From assembly GCA_951635545.1 (NCBI GenBank), contig OX620685.1:1674001-1738000 (forward strand): a DNA stretch of 64,000 nucleotides, written 5' to 3'. Source of the stretch: CAG-873 sp910578365 (lineage in GTDB: Bacteria > Bacteroidota > Bacteroidia > Bacteroidales > Muribaculaceae). Made by a program: the position numbers and the translations under genes. This document shows, piece by piece, positions 31,557 to 40,734 of this stretch. Numbering within the stretch: the stretch's first letter is position 1; each line of letters begins with the position of its first letter. Below the pieces are notes generated by a model. The model searched no databases. It was given only the letters and a program-made list of their open reading frames with translations, and was not told where the DNA came from.

Positions 31557-32797
31557 AAAAAATAAGATTTTGACACCAGAATAACTCGTTGACAGACAGA
31601 CACAGAATATTGCCCGATTCACAATGAACCGGGTAGGGGAAGTCATGCTTTTTATTTTAGTTTAAATGAAAGAGCCGTGGCCGCGATATCCTTGAAGACT
31701 TTCATGTTGAACTGGCGCTTGTTATGAATGACCGGAATGCAGGTGCTGTCCACAAAACTTATTCCCGTGCACTCTCCGAAACATGCAAGTCGCAGGAACA
31801 TGGTCATAGCCACAAAACATCGGGGCATGACCTCCACGAAGCGGTTGTAGGAGAATGTCTGCGGAAACAGATGCTTCCAGTGAATGCGCACACATCCCAG
31901 ATAATAGTGCTTGAAGTTTCGGTACGAATTGAAGTGGAAACAGATCAGAATCGTGATGACCTCGGCATCCGACATCATGCGCTTTCTTTTCCGTTTTGGA
32001 GTGTCAGTTGTGGACGGAAGTGCATTTTTTGCCATCTCACCCTCAAATTCTTTGCAGAAATCATCTGCAATACAAAAAATTTCAGTAACTTTACTTTCGG
32101 TAATCATGATACAGTATTTATTGTTTAGTACCTCTAAATTACTAAATATCAGTAATATTACCAAGAGAATCGGCAACTTTTTTAAGCTGCCGATTCAACT
32201 TTTTTATGGTGTTCCTTATCCCGAACTCGCGTTGATAGTAAGCGTGCTGCTCAGGAGTACCACGGCCATGTTCTACAATGTGCTGCTTTTCGGAGTATTC
32301 ATATACCTGTTTTCGATTATCGGAGTAGGGCTGTTCAAGTTGCCCGACCCGGCAACCCTTCAGGGCGAGGAGAAGGAGAGCTATGAGAAGCTGATGGAAA
32401 TAGCTCCACATTCGCCTTCGAATTCACCCGACCCCTTCGGAACACTCGGCGAGGCCATGTTTACACTCTTCCGCGAGCTTACCGGAGAAGACTGGACCGA
32501 CCTCCGCTACAACCATATCACAGCCTACGAACTCGGAGTAATCAAGACACCGCCGGTGGTGATAAACCTGTTCCATATCATCTGGTTTATCATAGCCGCA
32601 TTCATGCTGCTTAACTTGGTTACCGGCGCTATAATCAACAATTATCAGTCGGTTATGGAAAAGAAGGAGCATGAAAAGAATGCCGAGGGAACAGTCTGAA
32701 TACGGCTGCGGGCTGAATTGGCGATAAACTGCCGGTTTGGCTTGCCCCCGAATACCAAGAGGTTGCGCTGAAAAAACAGCGCAGCCTCTTGACCATG

Positions 32798-32881
32798 TGC
32801 CCGGAGCGGGACTCGAACCCGCACAGCCGAAAAGGCCAAGGGATTTTAAGTCCCTCGTGTCTACCATTCCACCATCCGGGC
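32798..32881 (-). tRNA. tRNA-Leu (anticodon TAA)
   Basis: The minus strand reads GCCCGGATGGTGGAATGGTA... with acceptor GCCCGGA/TCCGGGC, anticodon stem AGGGA/TCCCT and loop CTTAAAA (anticodon TAA). It has a long variable arm and T loop TTCGAGT. A -7 box TAACTTTG (complement of 32892-32899) precedes it. It is divergent from tRNA-Arg. Confidence 0.94.
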
Positions 32882-32969
32882 AAATGTGGGGCAAAGTTAC
32901 AGATTTTTTTTTAATCTGCAATACTTATGTCGCGAAAATTTGCTAACTTTGCATTATATTTCGATTCAT

Positions 32970-33041
32970 GCCCCGGTAGTTCAACGGATAGAATAGAAGT
33001 TTCCTAAACTTTAGATAGCAGTTCGATTCTGCTCCGGGGTA
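32970..33041 (+). tRNA. tRNA-Arg (anticodon CCT)
   Basis: Acceptor GCCCCGG/CCGGGGT, anticodon loop TTCCTAA (anticodon CCT), T loop TTCGATT. A -7 box TAACTTTG lies at 32944-32951. A short GCCCCGCATGGGGC hairpin follows at 33059-33072, a possible terminator. Decodes AGG. Confidence 0.93.
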
Positions 33042-33090
33042 CAACAATGAGCATTTCGCCCCGCATGGGGCGAAATGTGTTTTAGAACTA

Positions 33091-33768
33091 ATGGTTGCAG
33101 CTGAAAATCTTAAAGCCGAATGTCTGCGCCGCTGCTATGCGTCGCTGCTGGAGAAGCCCGACACGTTTCCGTCGGGCCATAACTGGGCGTATATAATCGA
33201 GCACCGCATGAGCGGCCTCGGACCGGCGCTTTACCGCAAGTATCTTGTGGCGCTGATGTTGCAGCAGGAACAGCGCAGCGGTCTGCATGTGGTGGCTCTG
33301 AAGTACTTTCCGGAATATCTGCGGAGTGTTGACCGCCGGCATGCCCTCGATACCCTGTATGGCGATGTGTCCACGATGCCCGACGAGTTTGTGCGCCTCG
33401 TCGACGAATGTATGCTCTTCGACGCTGTGCGCTTGCAGAGGCTTCTTGCCGCGGGCGATGCCGCCTCGCTGCAGTTGGTGATACGCTGTCTGCCGGCGTT
33501 CCAGCCCGAGTACGACCGCAGCGACCTTGAGGCCATGGAGCGTCTGCTGCACTCTTTGCGGCAGCTTCCGCCGCTGGGCAGGGTGGAGGAGCGCCGTACC
33601 TTGCTGGGAACCAAGCGTGTGTATGTGTGTCCGTACGGCCACGGCAATAATGCCGAGGTGGAGTTCTGCGTCGAGTGTGGCTGCGACATCTACGGCCTTG
33701 GCGAGGATGACCGTAAGGCTATATCGGATTTTGCCCTGCGCTGTGAAGCTTTGCGAGATATGTTATAG
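33091..33768 (+). CDS. hypothetical protein with C-terminal zinc ribbon
   Basis: A 225-residue, mostly helical, soluble protein. The end contains CPYGHGNNAEVEFCVECGCD (residues 188-207), a four-ligand zinc-ribbon-like motif. The first 170 residues show no known domain. It is located between tRNA-Arg and recA. No function can be assigned. Confidence 0.7.
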   Translation: MVAAENLKAECLRRCYASLLEKPDTFPSGHNWAYIIEHRMSGLGPALYRKYLVALMLQQEQRSGLHVVALKYFPEYLRSVDRRHALDTLYGDVSTMPDEFVRLVDECMLFDAVRLQRLLAAGDAASLQLVIRCLPAFQPEYDRSDLEAMERLLHSLRQLPPLGRVEERRTLLGTKRVYVCPYGHGNNAEVEFCVECGCDIYGLGEDDRKAISDFALRCEALRDML

Positions 33769-33854
33769 GATTTATCTTATTTTAACCGAGCGGGGCAATA
33801 AACTTGCCCGTGAAAATCCGTAACTTTGTAGCAGAAACTAAAAACAGTCCAAAA

Positions 33855-35042
33855 ATGGAAAAACCTAAGAAAAGTACAAAGAAGACAGCTGCGGACGAAG
33901 GCAATCCGCAGGCTGCCCGGCTCGAAGCCCTGGCACAGGCCATGGGGCGTATAGAAAAAGCTTACGGCCGCGGCGCCGTGATGAAGCTCGGCGACGAAGT
34001 GGTTGAGGATGTCGACGTGATTCCCACCGGTTCGGTAGGCCTTAACTATGCCCTTGGTGTGGGCGGTTACCCCCGCGGACGTATCATAGAGATATTCGGC
34101 CCCGAGTCGTCGGGTAAGACCACACTGGCCATCCATGCCATAGCCGAGGCGCAGAAGCAGGGCGGCATCGCGGCCATTATCGACGCCGAACATGCCTTCG
34201 ACCGCTTCTATGCCCAGCAGCTTGGCGTAGATATCAACAACTTGCTGATTTCGCAGCCCGACAACGGCGAGCAGGCCCTTGAAATTGTTGAGCAACTGAT
34301 ACGCTCGAGTGCCATCGATATTCTGGTGGTCGACTCCGTGGCCGCGCTGACTCCCAAAAACGAAATCGAGGGTGAGATGGGCGATCGCAATATGGGTCTG
34401 CAGGCGCGCCTCATGTCACAGGCCATGCGCAAGCTCACCGGCGCCATATCGCGTACCAACACCACCTGCATTTTCATAAATCAGCTGCGTGAGAAAATTG
34501 GCCAGATGTTCGGCCCTACCGAAACAACTACCGGCGGCAACGCGCTGAAATTCTATGCATCGGTGCGTATCGACATCCGCTCGCGCAATCCAATTAAGGA
34601 CGGCGACGATGTGCTGGGCAAACGCGCCTTTATAAAGGTAGTGAAAAACAAGGTGGCACCCCCGTTCAAGCGTGCCGAGTTCGACATCATGTTCGGCGAG
34701 GGCATCAGCAAGACCGGCGAGGTAATCGACCTTGGTGTTGAATACGGCGTGATAAAGAAGAGCGGTTCGTGGTTCAGCTACAACGACACCAAGCTCGGCC
34801 AGGGCCGCGAGGGTGTGAAGTCCATGCTGGCCGACAATCCCGAACTGCTCGACGAGCTCAGCCGGGCCGTGGCCGATGCCATGAAGCAGGCCGAGGAAGA
34901 ACGCCGGGGCAAAAACGGCTCTCCGGCCCGCAAGCCTAAAGCTGCCGACGAGAATCCGGCTGCTCCGGCAAAAGAGTCCGACGGCACACTGGACTTCGAC
35001 GACAGTCTGCCCGACGATTTCTCCATTGAAGAAGATCTCTGA
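33855..35042 (+). CDS. recA: recombinase RecA
   Basis: 395 residues from ATG 33855; an in-frame ATG upstream (33804) precedes the -7 box TAACTTTG (33822-33829) and is rejected. Walker A GPESSGKTTLAI is near residue 78, and Walker B ILVVDSVAAL near 156. The L2 region is GNALKFYASVRIDIR, and the interface/catalytic Glu in AIIDAEHAFD is present. The Bacteroidetes-type tail is Ala/Pro/Asp-rich, ending DDFSIEEDL. RecA drives homologous recombination and the SOS response; no LexA box was identified. Confidence 0.97.
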   Translation: MEKPKKSTKKTAADEGNPQAARLEALAQAMGRIEKAYGRGAVMKLGDEVVEDVDVIPTGSVGLNYALGVGGYPRGRIIEIFGPESSGKTTLAIHAIAEAQKQGGIAAIIDAEHAFDRFYAQQLGVDINNLLISQPDNGEQALEIVEQLIRSSAIDILVVDSVAALTPKNEIEGEMGDRNMGLQARLMSQAMRKLTGAISRTNTTCIFINQLREKIGQMFGPTETTTGGNALKFYASVRIDIRSRNPIKDGDDVLGKRAFIKVVKNKVAPPFKRAEFDIMFGEGISKTGEVIDLGVEYGVIKKSGSWFSYNDTKLGQGREGVKSMLADNPELLDELSRAVADAMKQAEEERRGKNGSPARKPKAADENPAAPAKESDGTLDFDDSLPDDFSIEEDL

Positions 35043-35218
35043 TTTTACCCCGGAAAGGTGCATCGCTATTATAGCCGGCGCACCTTTCCGCGGCCATTTC
35101 CGGAGTTGACGATAAATGCAGAGGGTGCTGCCGAACTTCAGAAGCCACATACTTGGTGTGAGATTTCTTAGGTTCGGCACTCCCCATACTTATTAATCAT
35201 TAAATATCCCTAAGAAAA

Positions 35219-35698
35219 GTGCGAACCGACGAAGAAGTAAAAGACTGCACACTGCTGGGCAACCAGGGTGTGAAATATCCTACCGACTATGCACCCGAGG
35301 TGCTGGAAACTTTCATCAACAAGCATCCCGGCAATGAATATCTGGTTACGTTCAACTGTCCGGAATTCACCTCGCTGTGTCCGATTACCGGCCAGCCCGA
35401 TTTCGCGCGCATAATCATAAACTATATACCGCGCGAGCGCATGGTCGAGAGCAAGAGTCTTAAACTGTATCTGTTCAGTTTCCGTAACCACGGCGACTTT
35501 CACGAAGACTGCGTGAACGTGATTATGAAAGACCTGGTGAAGCTGATGGATCCGCGTTATATCGAGGTGATAGGCCTGTTTACCCCCCGTGGCGGCATAT
35601 CCATTTATCCCTTTGCCAACTATGGCGATGCCGAGCATCAGGAACTGGCGCGCCAGCGTATGCTCCAGGCATTCTCAAACTATAACATGGTAAAATAA
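35219..35698 (+). CDS. queF: NADPH-dependent 7-cyano-7-deazaguanine reductase QueF
   Basis: 159 residues, the short (unimodular) QueF type. The nucleophile and proton donor lie in FNCPEFTSLCPITGQPDFA (residues 44-62: the second Cys and the Asp), and the substrate-binding segment is ESKSLKLYLFSFRNHGDFHE (78-97). It reduces the nitrile of preQ0 to the amine of preQ1 in queuosine biosynthesis. The start codon is GTG at 35219; no ATG gives a better start. It is 6 nt before queC, which makes its substrate, so the two form an operon. Confidence 0.95.
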   Translation: MRTDEEVKDCTLLGNQGVKYPTDYAPEVLETFINKHPGNEYLVTFNCPEFTSLCPITGQPDFARIIINYIPRERMVESKSLKLYLFSFRNHGDFHEDCVNVIMKDLVKLMDPRYIEVIGLFTPRGGISIYPFANYGDAEHQELARQRMLQAFSNYNMVK

Positions 35699-35704
35699 TA
35701 TAAT

Positions 35705-36361
35705 ATGGGAAAAGACTCTTTGATGGTGCTGTCGGGCGGCATGGACTCCGTGACCATGCTCTACGAATACGCACACTGCATTGACCTGGCCGTTAACTTC
35801 ATTTACGGTTCGAACCACAACATGCGCGAACTGGAGTTTGCGCGCCTGCACTGCAAGCGCCTGGGTATCGAACTGGTGGAAATCGACCTCAGTTTCATTG
35901 GCGAGAACTTCCATTCGTCGCTTCTCGAGGGGGCCGAGGCCATACCTGAAGGTGAGTACGACTTCGACAATATGAAAAGCACTGTGGTGCCTTTCCGCAA
36001 CGGTATTATGCTGGCTGCTGCCGCCGGTCTGGCCGAGAGCCGCGGGCTTAAGGCTGTGATGATTGCCAACCATGCGGGCGACCATGCGCTGTATCCCGAC
36101 TGTCGCGACTCCTTTGTCCGCGCCATGGCCGGAGCCATAGCCGAAGGTACATACGACCGTATTGAGTTGCGTGCGCCATACAGTCTGCTTACCAAGACAC
36201 AGATTGCCGAGCGTGGCAAGAGAATGGAACTCGACTACAGCGAAACCTACAGCTGCTACAAGGGCGGCGAAAAGCATTGCGGACGTTGCGGCACATGTCA
36301 GGAGCGCAAAGCGGCTCTGGCTGAAGCCGGTATCGACGACCCCACTGAATACGAAGAATAG
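35705..36361 (+). CDS. queC: 7-cyano-7-deazaguanine synthase QueC
   Basis: A 218-residue ATP-dependent enzyme. The PP-loop is VLSGGMDSVTML (residues 8-19). The zinc site is CYKGGEKHCGRCGTC (residues about 181-195). MIANHAGDHALYPDCR is the usual QueC signature (here N-H-A-G-D-H). It converts 7-carboxy-7-deazaguanine to preQ0. Directly downstream of queF. Confidence 0.96.
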   Translation: MGKDSLMVLSGGMDSVTMLYEYAHCIDLAVNFIYGSNHNMRELEFARLHCKRLGIELVEIDLSFIGENFHSSLLEGAEAIPEGEYDFDNMKSTVVPFRNGIMLAAAAGLAESRGLKAVMIANHAGDHALYPDCRDSFVRAMAGAIAEGTYDRIELRAPYSLLTKTQIAERGKRMELDYSETYSCYKGGEKHCGRCGTCQERKAALAEAGIDDPTEYEE

Positions 36362-36395
36362 TTTACAGCCTATATAACATAGTTTTTACAGGCTT

Positions 36396-36451
36396 GAATA
36401 CAGTCAGCCCCCTATCCGCTGAGGCCAACGGAGAGGGGGCTGACTGTATTC
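36396..36451. terminator. 18-bp perfect hairpin between convergent queC and pyrC
   Basis: GAATACAGTCAGCCCCCT and AGGGGGCTGACTGTATTC form a perfect stem with a 20-nt loop. There is no T run, so the hairpin alone must serve as a two-way terminator or transcript-end stabiliser. Confidence 0.65.
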
Positions 36452-36475
36452 TGCAGGCCCGGTAAAAGCCCGGAA

Positions 36476-37780
36476 TTATGCAAACTCCAGCGGACGGCCC
36501 GGCGCATCGGGTGCGGCGCCGTTAATCCATGTGCGGAGTACCCGCCAGCCAAGGCGTTCGCCGGCCATGGGAGTCCAGCCGCAGAGGCTCAGCACGTCGC
36601 TGTCCTGCACTATATGGTCGTGGCGTTCGACCAGCACCAGGTCGGCATAGTTGCCTTCGGCTATGCTGCCGCGGCCCCGGATTCCGAACAGTTCGGCGGG
36701 AGTCTGCGCCATCTTGCGGGCTACGAAGGCCGGATTGTCGTACAGAGTAAGCATCGCAGGCAGCGAGAACTGTACCATGGGCGAGCCGCTGGCTGCTTTC
36801 AGCAGATTGCCTGCCTTGTCGGCCGGCAGATGCGGGGCGTGGTCGGTGGCCACCATGTCGAGCCGTCCTTCGACAAGAGCCGAACGCAGGCGTTCGCGGT
36901 GTTCGGGGCCTTTTACGGCCGGATTCATTTTTATGCGCGCACCGCAACGTTTGTAGTCGTCGGAACACCACCACAGATGGTGGGGCGACACTTCGGCGGT
37001 GATTCGTTTGCCGGCTATGGGGCCGGCATCGAGCAAGGCACACTCGTCGGCAGTCGACACGTGGGCCAGATGCAGGCGCGAGCCGTAGCGTGAGGCCAGT
37101 TCCATGGCTCGTTCGGAGGCTCTCACACAGGCCTCGACCGAGCGCAGCCGGCTGTGCAGGCTCACAGGCAATTCTTCGCCGAACTCGGCGCGCAGGCGCT
37201 GCAGGTTGGCGGCTATGACGGTATCGTCTTCGGCGTGGACCACTATCGGTGCCTCGACTTCGGCAAATATGGCCTCGACGGCTCCATTGCCTTCCACGGC
37301 CATATTGCCGGTACTCTGACCCATGAACAGCTTTACACCCGGCACGCGGTCGAAGGGCAGCCTGCGCAGCAGCCCGAGATTGTCGCTTGTGGCCCCCACG
37401 AAGAAAGCGTAGTTGCCCACGGCGCTTGCGGCGGCGATGCGTTTTTTCTCCTCCCAGGCATCGAGTGTGGTTGTAGGCGGAATGGTGTTGGGCATGTCAA
37501 TCCAGCTGGTCACACCTCCGGCAGCCGCGGCGCGGCTTTCCGAAGCCATTGTGGCCTTATGGGTAAGGCCGGGTTCGCGGAAGTGGACATGGCAGTCGAT
37601 GACGCCGGGCATGAGAGTGGCTCCGGATGCGTCGACAACTTCGGTGGCCTCGCCGGTAAGTTCTGCCGGTGCCGGCCCCTGCCCGGTACGGATTATACGT
37701 TCGCCTTCGATGGCCACATATCCTAAAAGTGGCGCCTCCGAGCTTGGAAACACCACCTGTGCGTTATGAATCAATAACAT
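36476..37780 (-). CDS. pyrC: dihydroorotase
   Basis: 434 residues, class I amidohydrolase type. The metal-binding motif is DCHVHFREPG (residues 62-71). The carboxylated lysine is in GVKLFMG (near 150), followed by VVHAEDD and LHLAHVSTADE histidines. The catalytic aspartate is in VATDHAPHLP (near 310). It closes carbamoyl-aspartate to dihydroorotate in pyrimidine synthesis. It is convergent with queC and followed at 65 nt by the GT2 gene upstream on the same strand; co-transcription is possible. Confidence 0.95.
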   Translation of the reverse strand: MLLIHNAQVVFPSSEAPLLGYVAIEGERIIRTGQGPAPAELTGEATEVVDASGATLMPGVIDCHVHFREPGLTHKATMASESRAAAAGGVTSWIDMPNTIPPTTTLDAWEEKKRIAAASAVGNYAFFVGATSDNLGLLRRLPFDRVPGVKLFMGQSTGNMAVEGNGAVEAIFAEVEAPIVVHAEDDTVIAANLQRLRAEFGEELPVSLHSRLRSVEACVRASERAMELASRYGSRLHLAHVSTADECALLDAGPIAGKRITAEVSPHHLWWCSDDYKRCGARIKMNPAVKGPEHRERLRSALVEGRLDMVATDHAPHLPADKAGNLLKAASGSPMVQFSLPAMLTLYDNPAFVARKMAQTPAELFGIRGRGSIAEGNYADLVLVERHDHIVQDSDVLSLCGWTPMAGERLGWRVLRTWINGAAPDAPGRPLEFA

Positions 37781-37844
37781 ATTTCAATTATTGTAATAAG
37801 TCTGTTTGACTATAGAACCGTAGATTAAGAGCTTGTTTAAAAAC

Positions 37845-38597
37845 TCAAGCTTTATACTTTTTGAAAAAACTGTTCCACTTCAGCCTGATCACACCGAACA
37901 CGGCTTCGCCGAAGATGCTCGAGTTCATCTTGCTGGTGCCAAGCACACGGTTTACGAAAATAATTGGCACTTCGGTAATGCGAAAACCGAATTTGTATGC
38001 TGTGAACTTCATCTCAATTTGGAACGCATAGCCTTTGAATTTGATTTTGTCAAGGTCCATAGTTCGCAGCACTTTACTGTTATAGCATACAAATCCGGCG
38101 GTGGTGTCGTGGATGGGCATACGTGTAATCATGCGTACATATTTCGAGGCGTAATAGCTCATAAGCACACGGCCCATTGGCCAGTTGACTACGTTCACGC
38201 CGGTGACGTATCGCGAGCCCACGGCCACATCGGCGCCTTCGACTGCCACGGCCTTGTAGAGTTTCAGCAAGTCGAGTGGATTGTGCGAGAAGTCGGCGTC
38301 CATCTCGAATATGTATTCGTAACCGTGGTCGAGGGCGAATTTGAACCCCGTGATGTATGCCGTGCCCAGGCCGAGTTTGCCGGAGCGTTCAATAATATGT
38401 ATACGGCCCGGGGCTGCGGCCATCATTTTTTTTACAATGGCGGCAGTGCCGTCGGGCGAGTTGTCGTCTATTACGAGAATGTCGAACTGATGTTCGAGCG
38501 CGAGAACGGCCTTGATAATAGCTTCGGCATTCTCGCGTTCGTTGTACATCGGTATGATTACCACCGAGTCCCGGCGGCTGTCAGAGTCATTAGTCAT
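37845..38597 (-). CDS. polyprenol monophosphomannose synthase-type glycosyltransferase (GT2)
   Basis: About 250 residues from ATG 38597; four extra residues are possible. GT2 fold: VVIIPMYNERENAEAII (residues 12-28), LVIDDNSPDGTA (40-51), EMDADFSHNP with the DXD motif (near 95), and GSRYVTGVNVVNWP (near 125). These are hallmarks of DPM1-like synthases, which move mannose from GDP-mannose to a polyprenol phosphate. No membrane anchor is seen at the C-terminus. Sugar and lipid are inferred from the family. Confidence 0.88.
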   Translation of the reverse strand: MTNDSDSRRDSVVIIPMYNERENAEAIIKAVLALEHQFDILVIDDNSPDGTAAIVKKMMAAAPGRIHIIERSGKLGLGTAYITGFKFALDHGYEYIFEMDADFSHNPLDLLKLYKAVAVEGADVAVGSRYVTGVNVVNWPMGRVLMSYYASKYVRMITRMPIHDTTAGFVCYNSKVLRTMDLDKIKFKGYAFQIEMKFTAYKFGFRITEVPIIFVNRVLGTSKMNSSIFGEAVFGVIRLKWNSFFKKYKA

Positions 38598-38628
38598 TTC
38601 AATTCGCAAAGGTCTTAAAATGTTTCAA

Positions 38629-38702
38629 GAAACCATAGAACCATAGCTTGCCATAGAACTATACCGAAGTGTTGCTATGTAAAGCTATGCTTCTATGGTT
38701 TC
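38629..38702. repeat. long intergenic hairpin
   Basis: GAAACCATAGAA (38629-38640) pairs with TTCTATGGTTTC (38691-38702). Inner pairs are ATAGCTT/AAGCTAT and CATAG/CTATG. It lies between the POT transporter and the GT2 gene on the same strand, so it may be a terminator or mRNA-end stabiliser. Confidence 0.6.
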
Positions 38703-38745
38703 TGTATCAAACCGGTCAGGGACCTTTAACTGTTTATATTCAACA

Positions 38746-40545
38746 TCAGATAGCGTCGTCCTCCACCGATTCGAGGGCTTCGGCGGCAGGAACGGCAGAA
38801 TCGTCGGCGGTAGCGGCTTCGAGTTTCTTCATGATAGAGAAGATGAATGCAGCCGAAAGCAGACAGATTACAATAAGTATGGCCCAGATAATATACACCG
38901 GAATCTTGCCCCACAGCAGCATGGGAATCGATACCAGGTAGTTGCCTATGGCGGTAGCGGCAAACCAGCCGCCCATCATCGAGCCTTTGAGCTTGGGAGG
39001 AGCCACCTTGGATACGAACGATATACCCATGGGCGACAGCAGCAGTTCGGCAAAGGTAAGCAGCAGGTAGGTGCTTATGAGCCAGTTGGGCGATACCTCG
39101 CCGTTGGTGCCTACCAGCGACAGTGATGCCAGTACCATCACGCCGTAGGCGGCGCCGGCCATAATCATGCCGTAGCCAATTTTACGGGGTGCCGAAGGTT
39201 CTTTGCCCTTGCCGGCCAGCCAGGCGAACAGAGCCATGGAGAACGGAGTCAGAGCCACTACGTAGAAGGGGTTGAACTGCTGATAGATAGCAGGGTCGAT
39301 GCCTTCGACAGTGGCGGGTGTTTTGCTGTAGATATATACCACTACGCCAAGGCAGGCGGCGAGTAGGAGTGAGCAGATTATACGGCCCTTGTTGGTGCTA
39401 CTCTGAATCATGCCGAAGAAGGCGTAAACACCGGCGGCGATGGATGCCAGCGCCCAGATATTGAAGCCGATGCGGGTCCAGCCGGTGGCTACCGACGAAG
39501 TACAGCTCTTGGCGAACTCGGTCAGAGTCTGGCCGTTCTGGTGGAATACCATCCAGAAGAAAATAACTACGGCGAACACCAGCAGCAGGGCAACTACGCG
39601 CTGCTTGGTCTGCTGGGGAGTAAGCTCCTTGACATTCTGCTGAGCGGCTGCGGCGGCTTTGGGGTCTTTTTTGTTATCGATGATATGAGCGTAGGTCTTG
39701 CGTCCGAGGAAGTATATGAGGAAGCTGACAATCAGCGACACGCATGCCAGACCGAATGCCCAGGAGCAGCCGTTGGCAAAGCTGGTGATGTAGCCGGTGG
39801 CGAAGTCGCTGAGGTTCGAAACTTCCATGCCGCAGCGGCTTGCGAAGTCCGACAGATAGTTGCTCAGGAACGCACCCAGGTCGGCGCCCGGTTCCATGCC
39901 GTTTTTGGCGGCGAACTCGGTCATGGCCTTGAGGGTTTCCTCGTTCTGTGGCATGTTGGTGAAGTTCTGGGTGTCGATGCACCAGTTGCTCACGGTGGCG
40001 GCCATGGGGTCGTTGGTGAGGTAGCCGGCCTTGGAAAGAGCCCAGTTCTTGAGGCCTACGGCAGCCATGGGAGCGAACATCGAGCCCAGGTTGATGGCCA
40101 TGTAGAACAGCGAGAAAGCCGAGTCGCGCTTGTCGGCGTAGCGTTGTTCATTATAAAGGTCGCCCACCATTACCTGCAGGTTGCCCTTGAACAGGCCGGT
40201 ACCTGCCGAAATCAGCAGCAGGGCGGCAAAAAGAATCATAAGCGAGGTATTGCTGCGTACGGCAGTCGGAGCCGACATAAGGGCATAGCCCACAAACATC
40301 ACGGCGATACCGGTGGTTACACACTTGGAGAAGCTCCATTTGTCGGCGAGCCAGCCACCTACCAGAGGCATAAAATATACTAATGCAAGGAAGATTGAAA
40401 AAATCTGGCCGGTCCACGCTGCATCGAGGCCGAACTTGGCCTGGATATAGAACAGGAAAATCGCCAGCATGGTGTAGTAGCCGAAACGCTCGCCTGTGTT
40501 GGCTAACGCTAAGACATACAACGCTTTGGGTTGGTTCTTGAACAT
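38746..40545 (-). CDS. POT/PTR2-family proton-dependent oligopeptide transporter
   Basis: A 599-residue membrane protein with about 14 hydrophobic segments. The POT signature NTGERFGYYTMLAIFLFYI (residues 16-34) contains the E-x-x-E-R-F-x-Y-Y-like proton/peptide motif. A second PTR2 block is LYNEQRYADKRDSAFSLFYM. A large insert between helices near 190-250 and an acidic C-terminal tail are typical of Bacteroidetes members. It imports di- and tripeptides with protons. It is divergent from the sigma-54 activator gene. Confidence 0.92.
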   Translation of the reverse strand: MFKNQPKALYVLALANTGERFGYYTMLAIFLFYIQAKFGLDAAWTGQIFSIFLALVYFMPLVGGWLADKWSFSKCVTTGIAVMFVGYALMSAPTAVRSNTSLMILFAALLLISAGTGLFKGNLQVMVGDLYNEQRYADKRDSAFSLFYMAINLGSMFAPMAAVGLKNWALSKAGYLTNDPMAATVSNWCIDTQNFTNMPQNEETLKAMTEFAAKNGMEPGADLGAFLSNYLSDFASRCGMEVSNLSDFATGYITSFANGCSWAFGLACVSLIVSFLIYFLGRKTYAHIIDNKKDPKAAAAAQQNVKELTPQQTKQRVVALLLVFAVVIFFWMVFHQNGQTLTEFAKSCTSSVATGWTRIGFNIWALASIAAGVYAFFGMIQSSTNKGRIICSLLLAACLGVVVYIYSKTPATVEGIDPAIYQQFNPFYVVALTPFSMALFAWLAGKGKEPSAPRKIGYGMIMAGAAYGVMVLASLSLVGTNGEVSPNWLISTYLLLTFAELLLSPMGISFVSKVAPPKLKGSMMGGWFAATAIGNYLVSIPMLLWGKIPVYIIWAILIVICLLSAAFIFSIMKKLEAATADDSAVPAAEALESVEDDAI

Positions 40546-40651
40546 GATATTATTTTGTTGGATTTGTAAATAGTCACTCGCGCTGCGGGCTCGCGCCCGG
40601 TTTCAGTGTGCTAAGATACGCATTATTTTTCGGATTTCGGCTTTTTTTATG

Positions 40652-40659
40652 TAAATTTG
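40652..40659 (+). promoter_or_regulatory. -7 box of the sigma-54 activator-secG operon
   Basis: TAAATTTG at 40652-40659. It excludes a translation start at 40657 and supports the ATG at 40735. Confidence 0.55.
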
Positions 40660-40734
40660 CAGAGAAAATGTTTCCGGCGGGTGTTGCAGAACCATATTCC
40701 GCAACACCTTTGCCATCCCCCTTGTTCGTACAAT

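Larger units (their letters stand above)
30145..31679 (+). mobile_element. ISAs1-family element, copy 1 (1535 bp)
   Basis: Ends CACGGCTCTTTCATTTAA / TTTAAATGAAAGAGCCGTG. The 9-bp target duplication is GCCGCGATA (30136-30144 and 31680-31688). It lies inside the transposase gene of IS982 copy 1, in opposite orientation to it. Same length and identical protein as the copy at 45803-47337. Confidence 0.94.
29643..32107 (-). pseudogene. IS982 transposase interrupted by ISAs1
   Basis: The N-terminal 157 residues (from MITESKVTEIFCIAD, 32107) run to VFKDIAA. They are followed by ISAs1 (30145-31679), and the gene resumes at KGKSTMGWYVGFKL and ends at 29643. The catalytic Asp in SFVDSTCIPV lies before the insertion; the second Asp (YADKGYIS) and the Glu (RSIIESINDML) lie after it. 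Excising ISAs1 plus one GCCGCGATA copy restores the 306-residue protein. Confidence 0.92.
29535..32232 (-). mobile_element. IS982-family element, copy 1, carrying ISAs1
   Basis: Terminal inverted repeats ACGCGAGTTCGGGATAAG / CTTATCCCGAACTCGCGT. The 5-bp target duplication is TGATA (29530-29534 and 32233-32237). Without ISAs1 and its 9-bp duplication the element is 1154 bp, the same as copies A and B at 45.5-49.4 kb. A hairpin GAATCGGCA/TGCCGATTC lies near the promoter end. The transposase gene is disrupted. Confidence 0.93.
29124..32699 (+). pseudogene. voltage-gated-type ion channel, split by IS982::ISAs1
   Basis: The 5' part (29124-29534) encodes S1-S4-like helices, including an S4 segment ALRVLRVFRVLRLLRAAKEM with Arg every third residue. 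The 3' part (32238-32699) encodes the pore helices with the filter-like FRELTGEDWTDL and the S6 helix ending in a charged tail. Removing the insert and one TGATA copy gives KVIVSVLLRS in frame, about 292 residues, the size of single-domain bacterial Na+/Ca2+ channels. The acidic TGED filter suggests cation (Na+ or Ca2+) selectivity. A promoter-like TAAATTTG lies near 29056. The gene should be inactive at present. Confidence 0.87.

Noticed and set aside
31911..32699. Apparent 262-residue protein joining IS982 sequence to the channel 3' half
   Set aside because: The first part is antisense IS982 DNA. The true 3' channel half is restored only by joining to 29534.
39541..40383. 280-residue open frame antisense to the POT transporter
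   Set aside because: His/Gly/Val-rich shadow of a clear transporter gene with conserved motifs on the other strand.
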